Shown one piece after another: positions 1-5,108 of a stretch of DNA of 8,198 nt. The position numbers and the translations under genes were made by a program. The DNA comes from Bacillota bacterium. GTDB lineage: Bacteria > Bacillota > Clostridia > Peptostreptococcales > Anaerovoracaceae. Numbering within the stretch: the first letter of the stretch is position 1; each line of letters begins with the position of its first letter. The stretch spans positions 1 through 8,198 of the forward strand of contig JAFWDF010000101.1 of NCBI GenBank assembly GCA_017534025.1, written 5' to 3'. A model generated the notes under the pieces. It was not told where the DNA came from, searched no databases, and saw only the letters and a program-made list of their open reading frames with translations.

Positions 1-21
1 TGGATATTAATGGAGAGAATG

Positions 22-762
22 ATGACAAAAGAAATGCTGTTTTCCACGCTGGCGGAAGAACTGAAAAAAATGGTTGCTGAGAACGGACTGGAGACTTCGG
101 AGATCCGGATTCTGTCCGCCGGTCTGACACCGGAGGAAGCCATCGGTATCACAGCACGAAAGGATTACCCGATCCTGGACGGCAAAGAGATCATGCTCCA
201 GGCGGTATTTGACGGGGCGGTCGGCCAGGCCTTCACCTCCGCGCCGGCGTCCTATGCCGGCACGCTGGATGAAATTCTGAACGCGGACCTGGAGAACGAC
301 GACCAGGCGCGGGCGCTCTTTATCGCCGCGATGAATGCCGTGATGAAAAAACTGGGCCGCTGTGAATGTACCATTCACTGTAAAAATGACGGGCCGGAAC
401 GCTGCGCCGTAAAGTACGGCGACTACATTGCAAAGGAATACGGAAATCCGAAAATCGGCGTTGTCGGCTACCAGCCGGCCCTTTTGTCCGAACTGTGCAG
501 CCGTTTCACCGTACGCGCGCTGGACCTGAATCCTGCCAATGTCGGCAAAGAGCGCTTCGGCATTATCATCGAACACGGTATCGATGACATGGCTTCCGTA
601 AAGGAATGGGCCGATCTGATCCTCTGCACCGGCAGCACCCTTGCCAACGCTTCTATCATTGACTACATGGGACTTGACAAAGAGGTCATTTTCTTCGGCA
701 CCACAGCGGCAGGCGCCGCATCCATCCTCGGCCTTCACCGGGAATGTTTTGAAGGAATGTAA
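22..762 (+). CDS. DUF4213/DUF364 (putative heavy-metal chelation) protein
   Basis: This 246-residue cytoplasmic protein has the architecture of the DUF4213 + DUF364 family: an enolase-N-terminal-like domain (about residues 5-90) followed by a Rossmann-like domain (about 140-246). The family has been proposed to act in heavy-metal chelation, but no reaction is established. Visible marks are a cysteine-rich segment, Cys114-Glu-Cys116-x2-His119-Cys120 with Cys128 in the family-like string HCKNDGPERCA, and the segment ADLILCTGSTLAN (about 197-209), typical of the DUF364 core. The usual 'GPSTP'-like turn near the C terminus reads GTTAAG here. There is no signal peptide or membrane segment. Three ATGs (10, 19, 22) compete; GGAG at 12-15 lies 6 nt before ATG 22, so I chose that one, although only nine bases precede ATG 10. 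It converges on a molybdate-type transporter, which supports a metal-related role by inference. The family call is fairly secure; the function is not. Confidence 0.85.
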   Translation: MTKEMLFSTLAEELKKMVAENGLETSEIRILSAGLTPEEAIGITARKDYPILDGKEIMLQAVFDGAVGQAFTSAPASYAGTLDEILNADLENDDQARALFIAAMNAVMKKLGRCECTIHCKNDGPERCAVKYGDYIAKEYGNPKIGVVGYQPALLSELCSRFTVRALDLNPANVGKERFGIIIEHGIDDMASVKEWADLILCTGSTLANASIIDYMGLDKEVIFFGTTAAGAASILGLHRECFEGM

Positions 763-792
763 ACATTCCCCAGCCTGCAGCTGCAAAAGAGG

Positions 793-804
793 CCCCGGCA
801 GGGG
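793..804 (-). terminator. Weak candidate terminator after modC
   Basis: Read on the minus strand, CCCC-TGCC-GGGG forms a 4-bp hairpin followed by CCTCTTTTGC, just downstream of the modC stop codon. The stem is short and the T-run is interrupted and offset, so this is a weak intrinsic terminator at best. The 53-nt gap between the two convergent genes (763-815) shows nothing stronger. Confidence 0.25.
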
Positions 805-815
805 ACATACTCTGA

Positions 816-1550
816 TCACGCTGTCATAGCGGCCGGCGGTTCCGGACTTCGGCCGTGCACAAAGGCATTCACCTCTTCATCTTCATGAGGCAGGAACAAC
901 TGGTCCGCCGGGCAGATTTCTTTCAGGCTGCCATGAATAATGATGCCGACCCGGTCTGCCAGTTCCGCAGCTTCCCGGAAATCATGCGTGACAAATACAA
1001 TTGTACAGGCATAGTTTTCATGAATGCTGCGGATCAGCCGGTACATATCCTTTCTGGTATTCGGATCCAGTGCGGAAAACGGTTCATCCATGAACAGGAT
1101 TTCCGGTTCCAGCACCAGCGCTCTCGCCAGCGCACACCGCTGCTGTTCGCCTCCGCTCAGTGTATCCGGCCTCCTGTCCGCCAGATGTTCGATACCTAAT
1201 GATTGCAGCATATTCAGCGCCGTTTCCCGGCGCTGTTTTTTCGGCACTTTGTGCATCCGCAGGCCAAATTCCACATTATCAAGCACATTCATATGCGGAA
1301 ACAGACAATAGTTCTGGTAAACATATCCAATCCGGCGCTGTTCCAGCGGGATCCCGGACACGGAAATACCATTGTACAGAACATTGCCGCCATAGGTATT
1401 ATAAAAGCCCGCCAGAGACTCCAGCAGAACGGATTTGCCGGATCCGGTCCGGCCGATCAACGCAAATATTTCACGGTCGCCTATGTCCAGACTGATATCC
1501 TTCAGTTGGAAATCCCCCAATGTTACAGAATACTGCTGTACAGAAATCAT
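816..1550 (-). CDS. modC: Molybdate/tungstate ABC transporter ATP-binding protein
   Basis: This is the ATPase that powers import through the adjacent ModB-like permease, on the cytoplasmic face of the membrane. All nucleotide-binding motifs are intact in the 244 residues: Walker A GRTGSGKS (33-40), Q-loop Gln79 in YVYQN, signature LSGGEQQR (131-138), Walker B ILFMDEP (151-157), and H-loop His189 in VTHD. The protein ends soon after the ABC domain, so it lacks the C-terminal TOBE/molbindin oxyanion-sensing domain of the roughly 350-residue enterobacterial ModC. In that it resembles the shorter TupC/WtpC-type ATPases. It is the last gene of the modABC operon, 27 nt after modB. AAAGGAG lies 7 nt before the ATG, supporting the start. 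The transporter class is inferred from the binding protein and permease; sulfate or another oxyanion is less likely. Molybdate and tungstate cannot be told apart from this gene. Confidence 0.88.
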   Translation of the reverse strand: MISVQQYSVTLGDFQLKDISLDIGDREIFALIGRTGSGKSVLLESLAGFYNTYGGNVLYNGISVSGIPLEQRRIGYVYQNYCLFPHMNVLDNVEFGLRMHKVPKKQRRETALNMLQSLGIEHLADRRPDTLSGGEQQRCALARALVLEPEILFMDEPFSALDPNTRKDMYRLIRSIHENYACTIVFVTHDFREAAELADRVGIIIHGSLKEICPADQLFLPHEDEEVNAFVHGRSPEPPAAMTA

Positions 1551-1577
1551 ACTCCTGCTCCTTTTTGAATCCGGACG

Positions 1578-2399
1578 TCAGATATGCACGCCGGTGCCCC
1601 TGCCTGCATTGCTTCGGGTCAGCAGGCCCGCCGCCAGCTGCGACACACCGGAGATGGCCAGCAAAATCACAGCACAGGCCAATGCCTCCCCGGTATCTCC
1701 GGTGGACATATTAAGAAAAATACTGGTCGGAAGGGTTTCGGTCTTCATGCGGGTAGCGCCAACCAGCATCAGCGTGGCGCCAAATTCCCCCAGTGCACGG
1801 GACCAGGCCAGAATGCCGGCGCCGATTATTGCATTGCGCGCCAGCGGCAGCGTCACAAGGCAGAACCGCTTCCACGGCGGTGCTCCAAGGCTGCCTGCCA
1901 CCAGCTCCAGATGCGGATCCATATCCATAAAGGTTGTTTTGATCATATGAATCACAAAAGACAGATTGACAAACAGATGTGCGGTAACAATCCCATTCAC
2001 ATGGAAAATCACCCGGAATCCGTGCGCGCTCAGAAATTTCCCCGGCGCGGAAGCAAACAGAATCATCAGGCTCAGCCCTAGCATAATGTTGGGAACGGAG
2101 AGCGGGATCTCCACAATCACCTCATACAGCCTCCGCAGCCGGAACGATGGCCTGGTCACTGCATAGGCTGTGGGAACTCCGAGCAGCAGGCAGATCATCG
2201 TAGACACCAGTGAGGTCCAAAGACTCAGCTTCATGGCAAAGCGAACCTCCTCGCTGTCACGAATCTCCGGCAAACTCGGAATCCCCTTGATCACGATCCC
2301 TGCCATAGCCAGAAAAATAAACAGTACCGTCACGGTTGCCGCGGTTACCGTGACCACCTCAAATGCGCCTGTACGGCGTCCTCTCTTTTTCATATCCAT
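1578..2399 (-). CDS. modB: Molybdate/tungstate ABC transporter permease
   Basis: This is the membrane channel subunit, taking oxyanion from the lipoprotein ModA and coupling to ModC. The 273 residues contain hydrophobic stretches at about 14-40, 57-80, 95-118, 134-153, 187-215 and 237-260. The EAA-type cytoplasmic loop that docks the ATPase lies around 165-184 (ELVAGSLGAPPWKRF, then LPLARN), and the segment RALGEFGAT (201-209) is typical of ModB/WtpB/CysT-type permeases. The gene follows modA by 32 nt. No strong ribosome binding site is visible: only AGG at 2408-2410, 8 nt before the ATG, and it sits inside a short dyad (2402-2414, GGGCAG/CTGCCC). An in-frame ATG at 2393 has no better site, and no other start codon exists between this ATG and an in-frame stop upstream. 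Translation may therefore depend on coupling to modA. The residues seen do not resolve molybdate from tungstate. Confidence 0.88.
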   Translation of the reverse strand: MDMKKRGRRTGAFEVVTVTAATVTVLFIFLAMAGIVIKGIPSLPEIRDSEEVRFAMKLSLWTSLVSTMICLLLGVPTAYAVTRPSFRLRRLYEVIVEIPLSVPNIMLGLSLMILFASAPGKFLSAHGFRVIFHVNGIVTAHLFVNLSFVIHMIKTTFMDMDPHLELVAGSLGAPPWKRFCLVTLPLARNAIIGAGILAWSRALGEFGATLMLVGATRMKTETLPTSIFLNMSTGDTGEALACAVILLAISGVSQLAAGLLTRSNAGRGTGVHI

Positions 2400-2431
2400 A
2401 CGGGCAGCCTGCCCCGGCGACGGTCTCTCTG

Positions 2432-3274
2432 TCAGCCGGCAATTTCATATCCGAAGCTCTTCCAAATATTCTGCGCTTCTTCCGATCCCAGGAAGTCCCG
2501 AAAAGCGGCCAATGCTTCCGCATGCTCCGGATCCGTGCAGGAAAGACTGGCAGCCGGAATGGTCTTAATATAGGCATTCATTTCTTTCAGATCCAGTATT
2601 TCAAGCTTTTCCTTGCCGGATGCATTTTCTTTCCATACGATCGCTGCATCGGCTTCTCCGGTCTGCAGCGCGGTAATCATTTCCGGTGCGGTAGCCGTTC
2701 TCGCGAGGATATTCGCTGATTCCGCCAGATTGTTGTCTTTCAGCACCGCGTCCGCGATCTTACCGATCGGTGTGCTTTCGGCATCGCCCAGAACCAGTGT
2801 GACGTCATCCCTTCCCAGATCCGCCAGAGAAGCGATTCCTTTCGGGTTGCCTTCCGCAACAGCTACCACCGGAATGTGTTTCACAAGATCCGCCGCGTCC
2901 GTAACATAATTCTGTTCGCGCAGCGATTTCAATTCCGTCTCCGCACCGGCGATAAACAGGTCGCCCTGATTCGAAGTAGTAATCTGGCTGATAATCTGCG
3001 CCGCATTGCCAAAGCTCAGTTCCACTTCCGCGCCGGTTTCTTCTTTAAAAGTCTGTGCAATCTGCGTGAACGGATCCTTCATCCCCGCCCCGCAGTATAC
3101 CATCAGCGACTTGCCTGTCAGATCCGGTAAAGCGGTCTCCTCCGCACTGCCGGCAGTCTCCGCTTCCCCGCCGGCGGAACCGGCGCTGCCTGCCGTATTG
3201 CCGCATCCGGCAAAGCTGAAAATCATGGATAATGATAATACTAATGCTCCTGCTCTCCAAAGCTTCGACTTCAT
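2432..3274 (-). CDS. modA: Molybdate/tungstate-binding lipoprotein
   Basis: This is the extracellular solute-binding protein that delivers oxyanion to the ModB permease. Its N terminus is a lipoprotein signal: positive residues (MKSKLWR), a hydrophobic run and lipobox F-A-G-Cys24, followed by a low-complexity Gly/Ala/Ser/Glu linker to about residue 50. The remainder fits the ModA-type periplasmic-binding fold: MVYCGAGM at the first strand, SFGNAAQIISQI near 90-100, GDLFIAGA, GDAESTPIGKIAD (matching the ModA 'GxPxxxPxGxYA' region), and ALQTGEADAAIVWKENA near the hinge. Length is about 280 residues with the signal, normal for the family. Two ATGs are adjacent, at 3277 and 3274; GGAGG at 3281-3285 is 3 nt from the first and 6 nt from the second, so I chose the second. 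It is the first gene of modABC, with promoters in the AT-rich region upstream. Tungstate (TupA/WtpA-like) specificity is possible and cannot be excluded. Confidence 0.88.
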   Translation of the reverse strand: MKSKLWRAGALVLSLSMIFSFAGCGNTAGSAGSAGGEAETAGSAEETALPDLTGKSLMVYCGAGMKDPFTQIAQTFKEETGAEVELSFGNAAQIISQITTSNQGDLFIAGAETELKSLREQNYVTDAADLVKHIPVVAVAEGNPKGIASLADLGRDDVTLVLGDAESTPIGKIADAVLKDNNLAESANILARTATAPEMITALQTGEADAAIVWKENASGKEKLEILDLKEMNAYIKTIPAASLSCTDPEHAEALAAFRDFLGSEEAQNIWKSFGYEIAG

Positions 3275-3280
3275 CATAAA

Positions 3281-3286
3281 CCTCCC
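3281..3286 (-). promoter_or_regulatory. Ribosome binding site deciding the modA start
   Basis: GGGAGG on the minus strand is the only good Shine-Dalgarno match before the double ATG of modA. The spacing is 3 nt to the upstream ATG and 6 nt to the downstream one, which favours the downstream start. Confidence 0.7.
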
Positions 3287-3303
3287 AAAACACTTCCATG
3301 CGA

Positions 3304-3312
3304 ATTATATCA
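3304..3312 (-). promoter_or_regulatory. Extended -10 promoter for modABC (proximal)
   Basis: On the minus strand the sequence reads TGATATAAT, a perfect extended -10 (TGN-TATAAT). The -35 region is weak (TTATTA, 18-nt spacing), as is common for extended -10 promoters. Transcription would begin near 3296, about 20 nt before the modA start, leaving no room for a riboswitch in that transcript. Confidence 0.6.
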
Positions 3313-3348
3313 TTTTTATGTTAACAATAATAACACGATCATTTTTAT
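3309..3348 (-). repeat. 11-bp direct repeat pair in the modA promoter
   Basis: On the minus strand ATAAAAATGAT occurs twice, exactly, at 3338-3348 and 3309-3319, 29 bp apart start to start. The downstream copy overlaps the extended -10 element. Next to the upstream copy is the palindrome ATCATATGAT (3347-3356), and between the copies is TGTTAACA. Such a pair over a promoter is a plausible operator for a metal-oxyanion regulator. It does not resemble the classical ModE palindrome, and AT-rich chance repetition remains possible. Confidence 0.45.
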
Positions 3349-3354
3349 CATATG

Positions 3355-3383
3355 ATTATACAACTCGCATTTGATCTTATGAA
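3355..3383 (-). promoter_or_regulatory. Second candidate promoter for modABC (distal)
   Basis: On the minus strand TTCATA (3378-3383) is followed by a 17-nt spacer and a perfect TATAAT (3355-3360). The -35 matches four of six consensus positions. A start near 3348 would give a leader of about 70 nt running through both direct repeats. Chance TATAAT matches are easy in AT-rich DNA, so this is less certain than the proximal extended -10. Confidence 0.45.
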
Positions 3384-3577
3384 ATTAAAGCATTTACTTC
3401 TACTATTAACTTTACCACTGATAAACTATATTATCAATAACTAAACCTAATAATTGCGCCCGGAATTAATTATCCGGATTCTATATCCCCGTTCTTTTAT
3501 AAACCCGGCCGGCGCCGCCATGCAGGCGATTCCCCTTGAAAGGGTATTCCCTCCGCCCGCCGGGCGCGCAAACATAA

Positions 3578-3619
3578 AACAGCGCCGGGCGCAGCTGACT
3601 TGCTGCGCCGGGCGCTGTT
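3578..3619 (-). terminator. Strong stem-loop downstream of thiolase
   Basis: Arms 3578-3595 and 3602-3619 pair at 17 of 18 positions (a single G-G mismatch) around a 6-nt loop. The stem is very GC-rich. On the minus strand it is followed by TTTTATGTTT (counting the A-T pairs at its base), consistent with an intrinsic terminator for transcription coming from the thiolase gene. It would act as the second barrier after the 3644-3673 hairpin and shield modABC from readthrough. Confidence 0.7.
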
Positions 3620-3643
3620 CACTCATTATACTATTCAAGACTG

Positions 3644-3673
3644 AAAATCCGGTTCCTTTTGGAATCGGATTTT
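3644..3673. terminator. Bidirectional intrinsic terminator
   Basis: A 13-bp stem (3644-3656 with 3661-3673) encloses a TTTT loop. It has one G-T pair, at 3652/3665. The base of the stem is an A-run on the left and a T-run on the right, so either strand reads as a hairpin followed by four or five T residues. For thiolase transcription (minus strand) it lies about 100 nt past the stop codon and is probably the main termination point. Confidence 0.75.
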
Positions 3674-3690
3674 TGTATCGGATTTCGGCT

Positions 3691-3725
3691 GCCGGACCGC
3701 CCAGCGGCCATTAGGGCGGCCCGGC
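3691..3725. repeat. GC-rich inverted repeat near the thiolase 3' end
   Basis: Arms 3691-3702 and 3714-3725 pair with one A-C mismatch around an 11-nt loop. No T-run follows on either strand, so it is not a typical intrinsic terminator. It may be an RNA-stabilising 3' hairpin for the thiolase transcript, since it is the first of three consecutive stem-loops after the stop codon. Confidence 0.5.
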
Positions 3726-3773
3726 CATTCTCCCTGGAATTCACCGATTAATTACACTCCAACACCGCGGAGT

Positions 3774-4958
3774 TTACAGTTTTTCCACGATCATTGCGGT
3801 ACCCATACCGCCGCCGATGCACAGCGTCGCCAGACCGTATTTCGAATCCCGGCGCTCCATTTCATAGAGCAGAGAAACGAGGATACGGCATCCGGATGCG
3901 CCGATCGGATGTCCCAGCGCAATGGCGCCGCCATTTACATTCAACTTCGCCGGATCAAAGCCCAGCTCCTTGCCTACTGCCACCGACTGTGCCGCAAAGG
4001 CCTCGTTAGCCTCTACCAGATCCATATCGTCGATCGTCATGCCGGCCTTTTCCAGAGCCTTCTTCGTTGCAGGAACCGGTCCGATACCCATGATGGACGG
4101 ATCCACGCCTGCGCTGGCATAGGAAACAATCTTCGCCAGCGGCTTGATGCCCAGCTCTGCCGCTTTCTCTGCAGACATAACGACCACCGCTGCCGCACCG
4201 TCATTAATACCGGACGCGCTCAGCGCCGTAACCAGCCCGTCCTTCTTGAATGCAGGCTTCGCCGCACTGAATGCTTCGCGCGCAATATCCCGGATCGGAT
4301 GTTCGTCCGTGTCTACTACCACCTTTGAACCGTCCCACTGCGGCACCTCCACCGGAACGATTTCATCTTTGAACTTGCCGGCATCCATCGCTGCCTGGCA
4401 TTTCTGCTGGGACTGGAACGAGAAGTCATCCAGCTCTTCTCCGGTCAGGCCCCACTGCTCGGCGACATTTTCTGCCGTAATACCCATGTGCAGACCGCTG
4501 AAGGTGTCCGTCAGACCGTCCCGCAGCATATGGTCTTCGATGGCTCCAGCCGTACCCATGCGCATGCCCCATCTGCCCTTCGGGAGCAGATACGGTGCCA
4601 TACTCATGCTTTCCGTGCCGCCGGCTACGATAATGTCCGCGTCGCCGGCCTTAATGATCTGTGCCGCCAGGCTGATGGACCGCAGACCCGATCCGCACAT
4701 CTTGTTCACTGTAAAGGCAGGCACTTCCTTTGGAATGCCCGCACCCATGGCTGCCAGCCGGGCAACGCTCTGCCCCTGATTGGCCTGCAGCACACATCCG
4801 TAGATAACTTCGTCAATGGAAGCGGCATCAATCCCGGCACGCTTAACAGCTTCTTTGATGGCTGTTTCCCCCAGCTTCACTGCCGGAACCGTCCCAAGAG
4901 ACTTTCCGAAGCGTCCGATAGGCGTTCTGGCCGCACTTACAATTACAACGTCTTTCAT
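3774..4958 (-). CDS. thlA: Acetyl-CoA C-acetyltransferase (thiolase)
   Basis: This cytoplasmic thiolase condenses two acetyl-CoA to acetoacetyl-CoA, or runs in reverse, feeding C4 fermentation such as butyrate formation. The 394-residue length is normal for the family. The catalytic set is complete: nucleophile Cys88 in NKMCGSG, NEAFA loop near 313-318, His350 in GGAIALGHPIGASG, and acid/base Cys380 in CIGGGMG. The N terminus VIVSAARTPIGRFGKSL is classic for biosynthetic thiolases. AAGGAGG at 4964-4970 sits 5 nt before the ATG, fixing the start. The gene stands alone: none of its usual partners (hydroxybutyryl-CoA dehydrogenase, crotonase, butyryl-CoA dehydrogenase, CoA transferase) are beside it here. 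It has its own promoter region with two dyads and ends in strong stem-loops. A degradative 3-ketoacyl-CoA thiolase is less likely given the length and motifs. Confidence 0.95.
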   Translation of the reverse strand: MKDVVIVSAARTPIGRFGKSLGTVPAVKLGETAIKEAVKRAGIDAASIDEVIYGCVLQANQGQSVARLAAMGAGIPKEVPAFTVNKMCGSGLRSISLAAQIIKAGDADIIVAGGTESMSMAPYLLPKGRWGMRMGTAGAIEDHMLRDGLTDTFSGLHMGITAENVAEQWGLTGEELDDFSFQSQQKCQAAMDAGKFKDEIVPVEVPQWDGSKVVVDTDEHPIRDIAREAFSAAKPAFKKDGLVTALSASGINDGAAAVVVMSAEKAAELGIKPLAKIVSYASAGVDPSIMGIGPVPATKKALEKAGMTIDDMDLVEANEAFAAQSVAVGKELGFDPAKLNVNGGAIALGHPIGASGCRILVSLLYEMERRDSKYGLATLCIGGGMGTAMIVEKL

Positions 4959-4985
4959 AACTGCCTCCTTGCTTATTAAAATAAA

Positions 4986-4999
4986 GTGTAAATTTACAC
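4986..4999. promoter_or_regulatory. Perfect 14-bp palindrome, candidate thlA operator
   Basis: GTGTAAATTTACAC is a perfect palindrome 27 nt upstream of the thiolase start. It covers the -10 position of the proximal promoter (17 nt from a consensus TTGACA), so a protein bound here would block polymerase. It does not match the Rex-type TTGTTAA-N4-TTAACAA element. The regulator is unknown. Confidence 0.6.
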
Positions 5000-5015
5000 G
5001 TTCTTACCATGTCAA
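4987..5015 (-). promoter_or_regulatory. Proximal thlA promoter candidate
   Basis: On the minus strand a perfect TTGACA (5010-5015) is followed 17 nt later by TTTACA (4987-4992), a poor -10 with three of six matches. The perfect -35 and its placement over the palindrome argue for a regulated promoter, with a start near 4980 and a leader of about 22 nt. The weak -10 leaves doubt. Confidence 0.4.
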
Positions 5016-5057
5016 TGTCGAACGGCGAGCCGATGCAGCGCACCTTTCTCCATGATT

Positions 5058-5086
5058 ATTGTATCATGCGATACTTGTTATGCCAA
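5058..5086 (-). promoter_or_regulatory. Distal thlA promoter, near-consensus
   Basis: On the minus strand TTGGCA (5081-5086), a 17-nt spacer, then TACAAT (5058-5063) preceded by TGA gives an extended -10 promoter with five of six matches in both hexamers. Transcription would start near 5051, giving a leader of about 90 nt before thlA. A short dyad GTATC-ATGC-GATAC (5061-5074) overlaps its -10. Confidence 0.65.
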
Positions 5087-5089
5087 TAG

Positions 5090-5103
5090 GTGTTTTATTA
5101 CAC
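5090..5103. promoter_or_regulatory. Second GTGT-N6-ACAC dyad upstream of the distal thlA promoter
   Basis: GTGTTTTATTACAC has the same 14-bp geometry and the same outer arms as the perfect palindrome at 4986-4999. In reverse complement it agrees with it at 10 of 14 positions. It ends 4 nt upstream of the distal -35 and 6 nt beyond the stop codon of the LRR gene. The two dyads are 104 bp apart start to start, close to ten helical turns, so both could bind one regulator on the same DNA face. Confidence 0.4.
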
Positions 5104-5108
5104 TTTGA

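Larger units (their letters stand above)
3278..3773. other. Gene-free intergenic region between thiolase and modA
   Basis: These 496 bases contain no convincing gene. The short open frames (about 63 codons minus, 86 codons plus) run through the terminator stem-loops and resemble no protein I recognise. The region has two compositional halves. About 3290-3480 is strongly AT-rich and carries the modA promoters and direct repeats, plus a small dyad CCGGA-N8-TCCGG at 3460-3477. About 3500-3730 is GC-rich and carries three successive stem-loops downstream of the thiolase gene. The short gap 3726-3773 next to the thiolase stop shows nothing notable. Confidence 0.7.

Noticed and set aside
7..819. 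A 270-codon open frame on the minus strand, longer than the DUF364 gene it overlaps.
   Set aside because: Its translation resembles no family and it runs antisense to a clear DUF4213/DUF364 protein. It would also overlap the end of modC. Long antisense frames are common in GC-rich coding DNA.
3278..3348. A molybdenum-cofactor riboswitch in the modA leader.
   Set aside because: The leader is about 20-70 nt, AT-rich and without the needed stems; the space is too small for that RNA.
3304..3348. A classical ModE operator.
   Set aside because: The sequence is arranged as direct repeats and does not match the inverted CGTTATAT-type ModE half-sites.
3554..3619. Repeated CCGGGCG-like motifs as a possible small CRISPR or repeat array.
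   Set aside because: The copies are explained by the two arms of one stem-loop plus a nearby GC-rich palindrome; there are no spacers of regular length.
3454..3714. An 86-codon plus-strand frame (and a 63-codon minus-strand frame) in the thiolase-modA gap.
   Set aside because: It runs straight through two terminator stem-loops and has no recognisable protein features, so it is not a credible gene.
4144..4779. A 211-codon open frame on the plus strand inside the thiolase gene.
   Set aside because: It is a shadow of the thiolase frame, with no recognisable domain and no supporting ribosome binding site.
5012..5053. A 13-codon leader peptide frame (MEKGALHRLAVRH) upstream of thlA.
   Set aside because: No ribosome binding site precedes it, and no run of regulatory codons suggests attenuation. 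Kept only as a remark on the leader.
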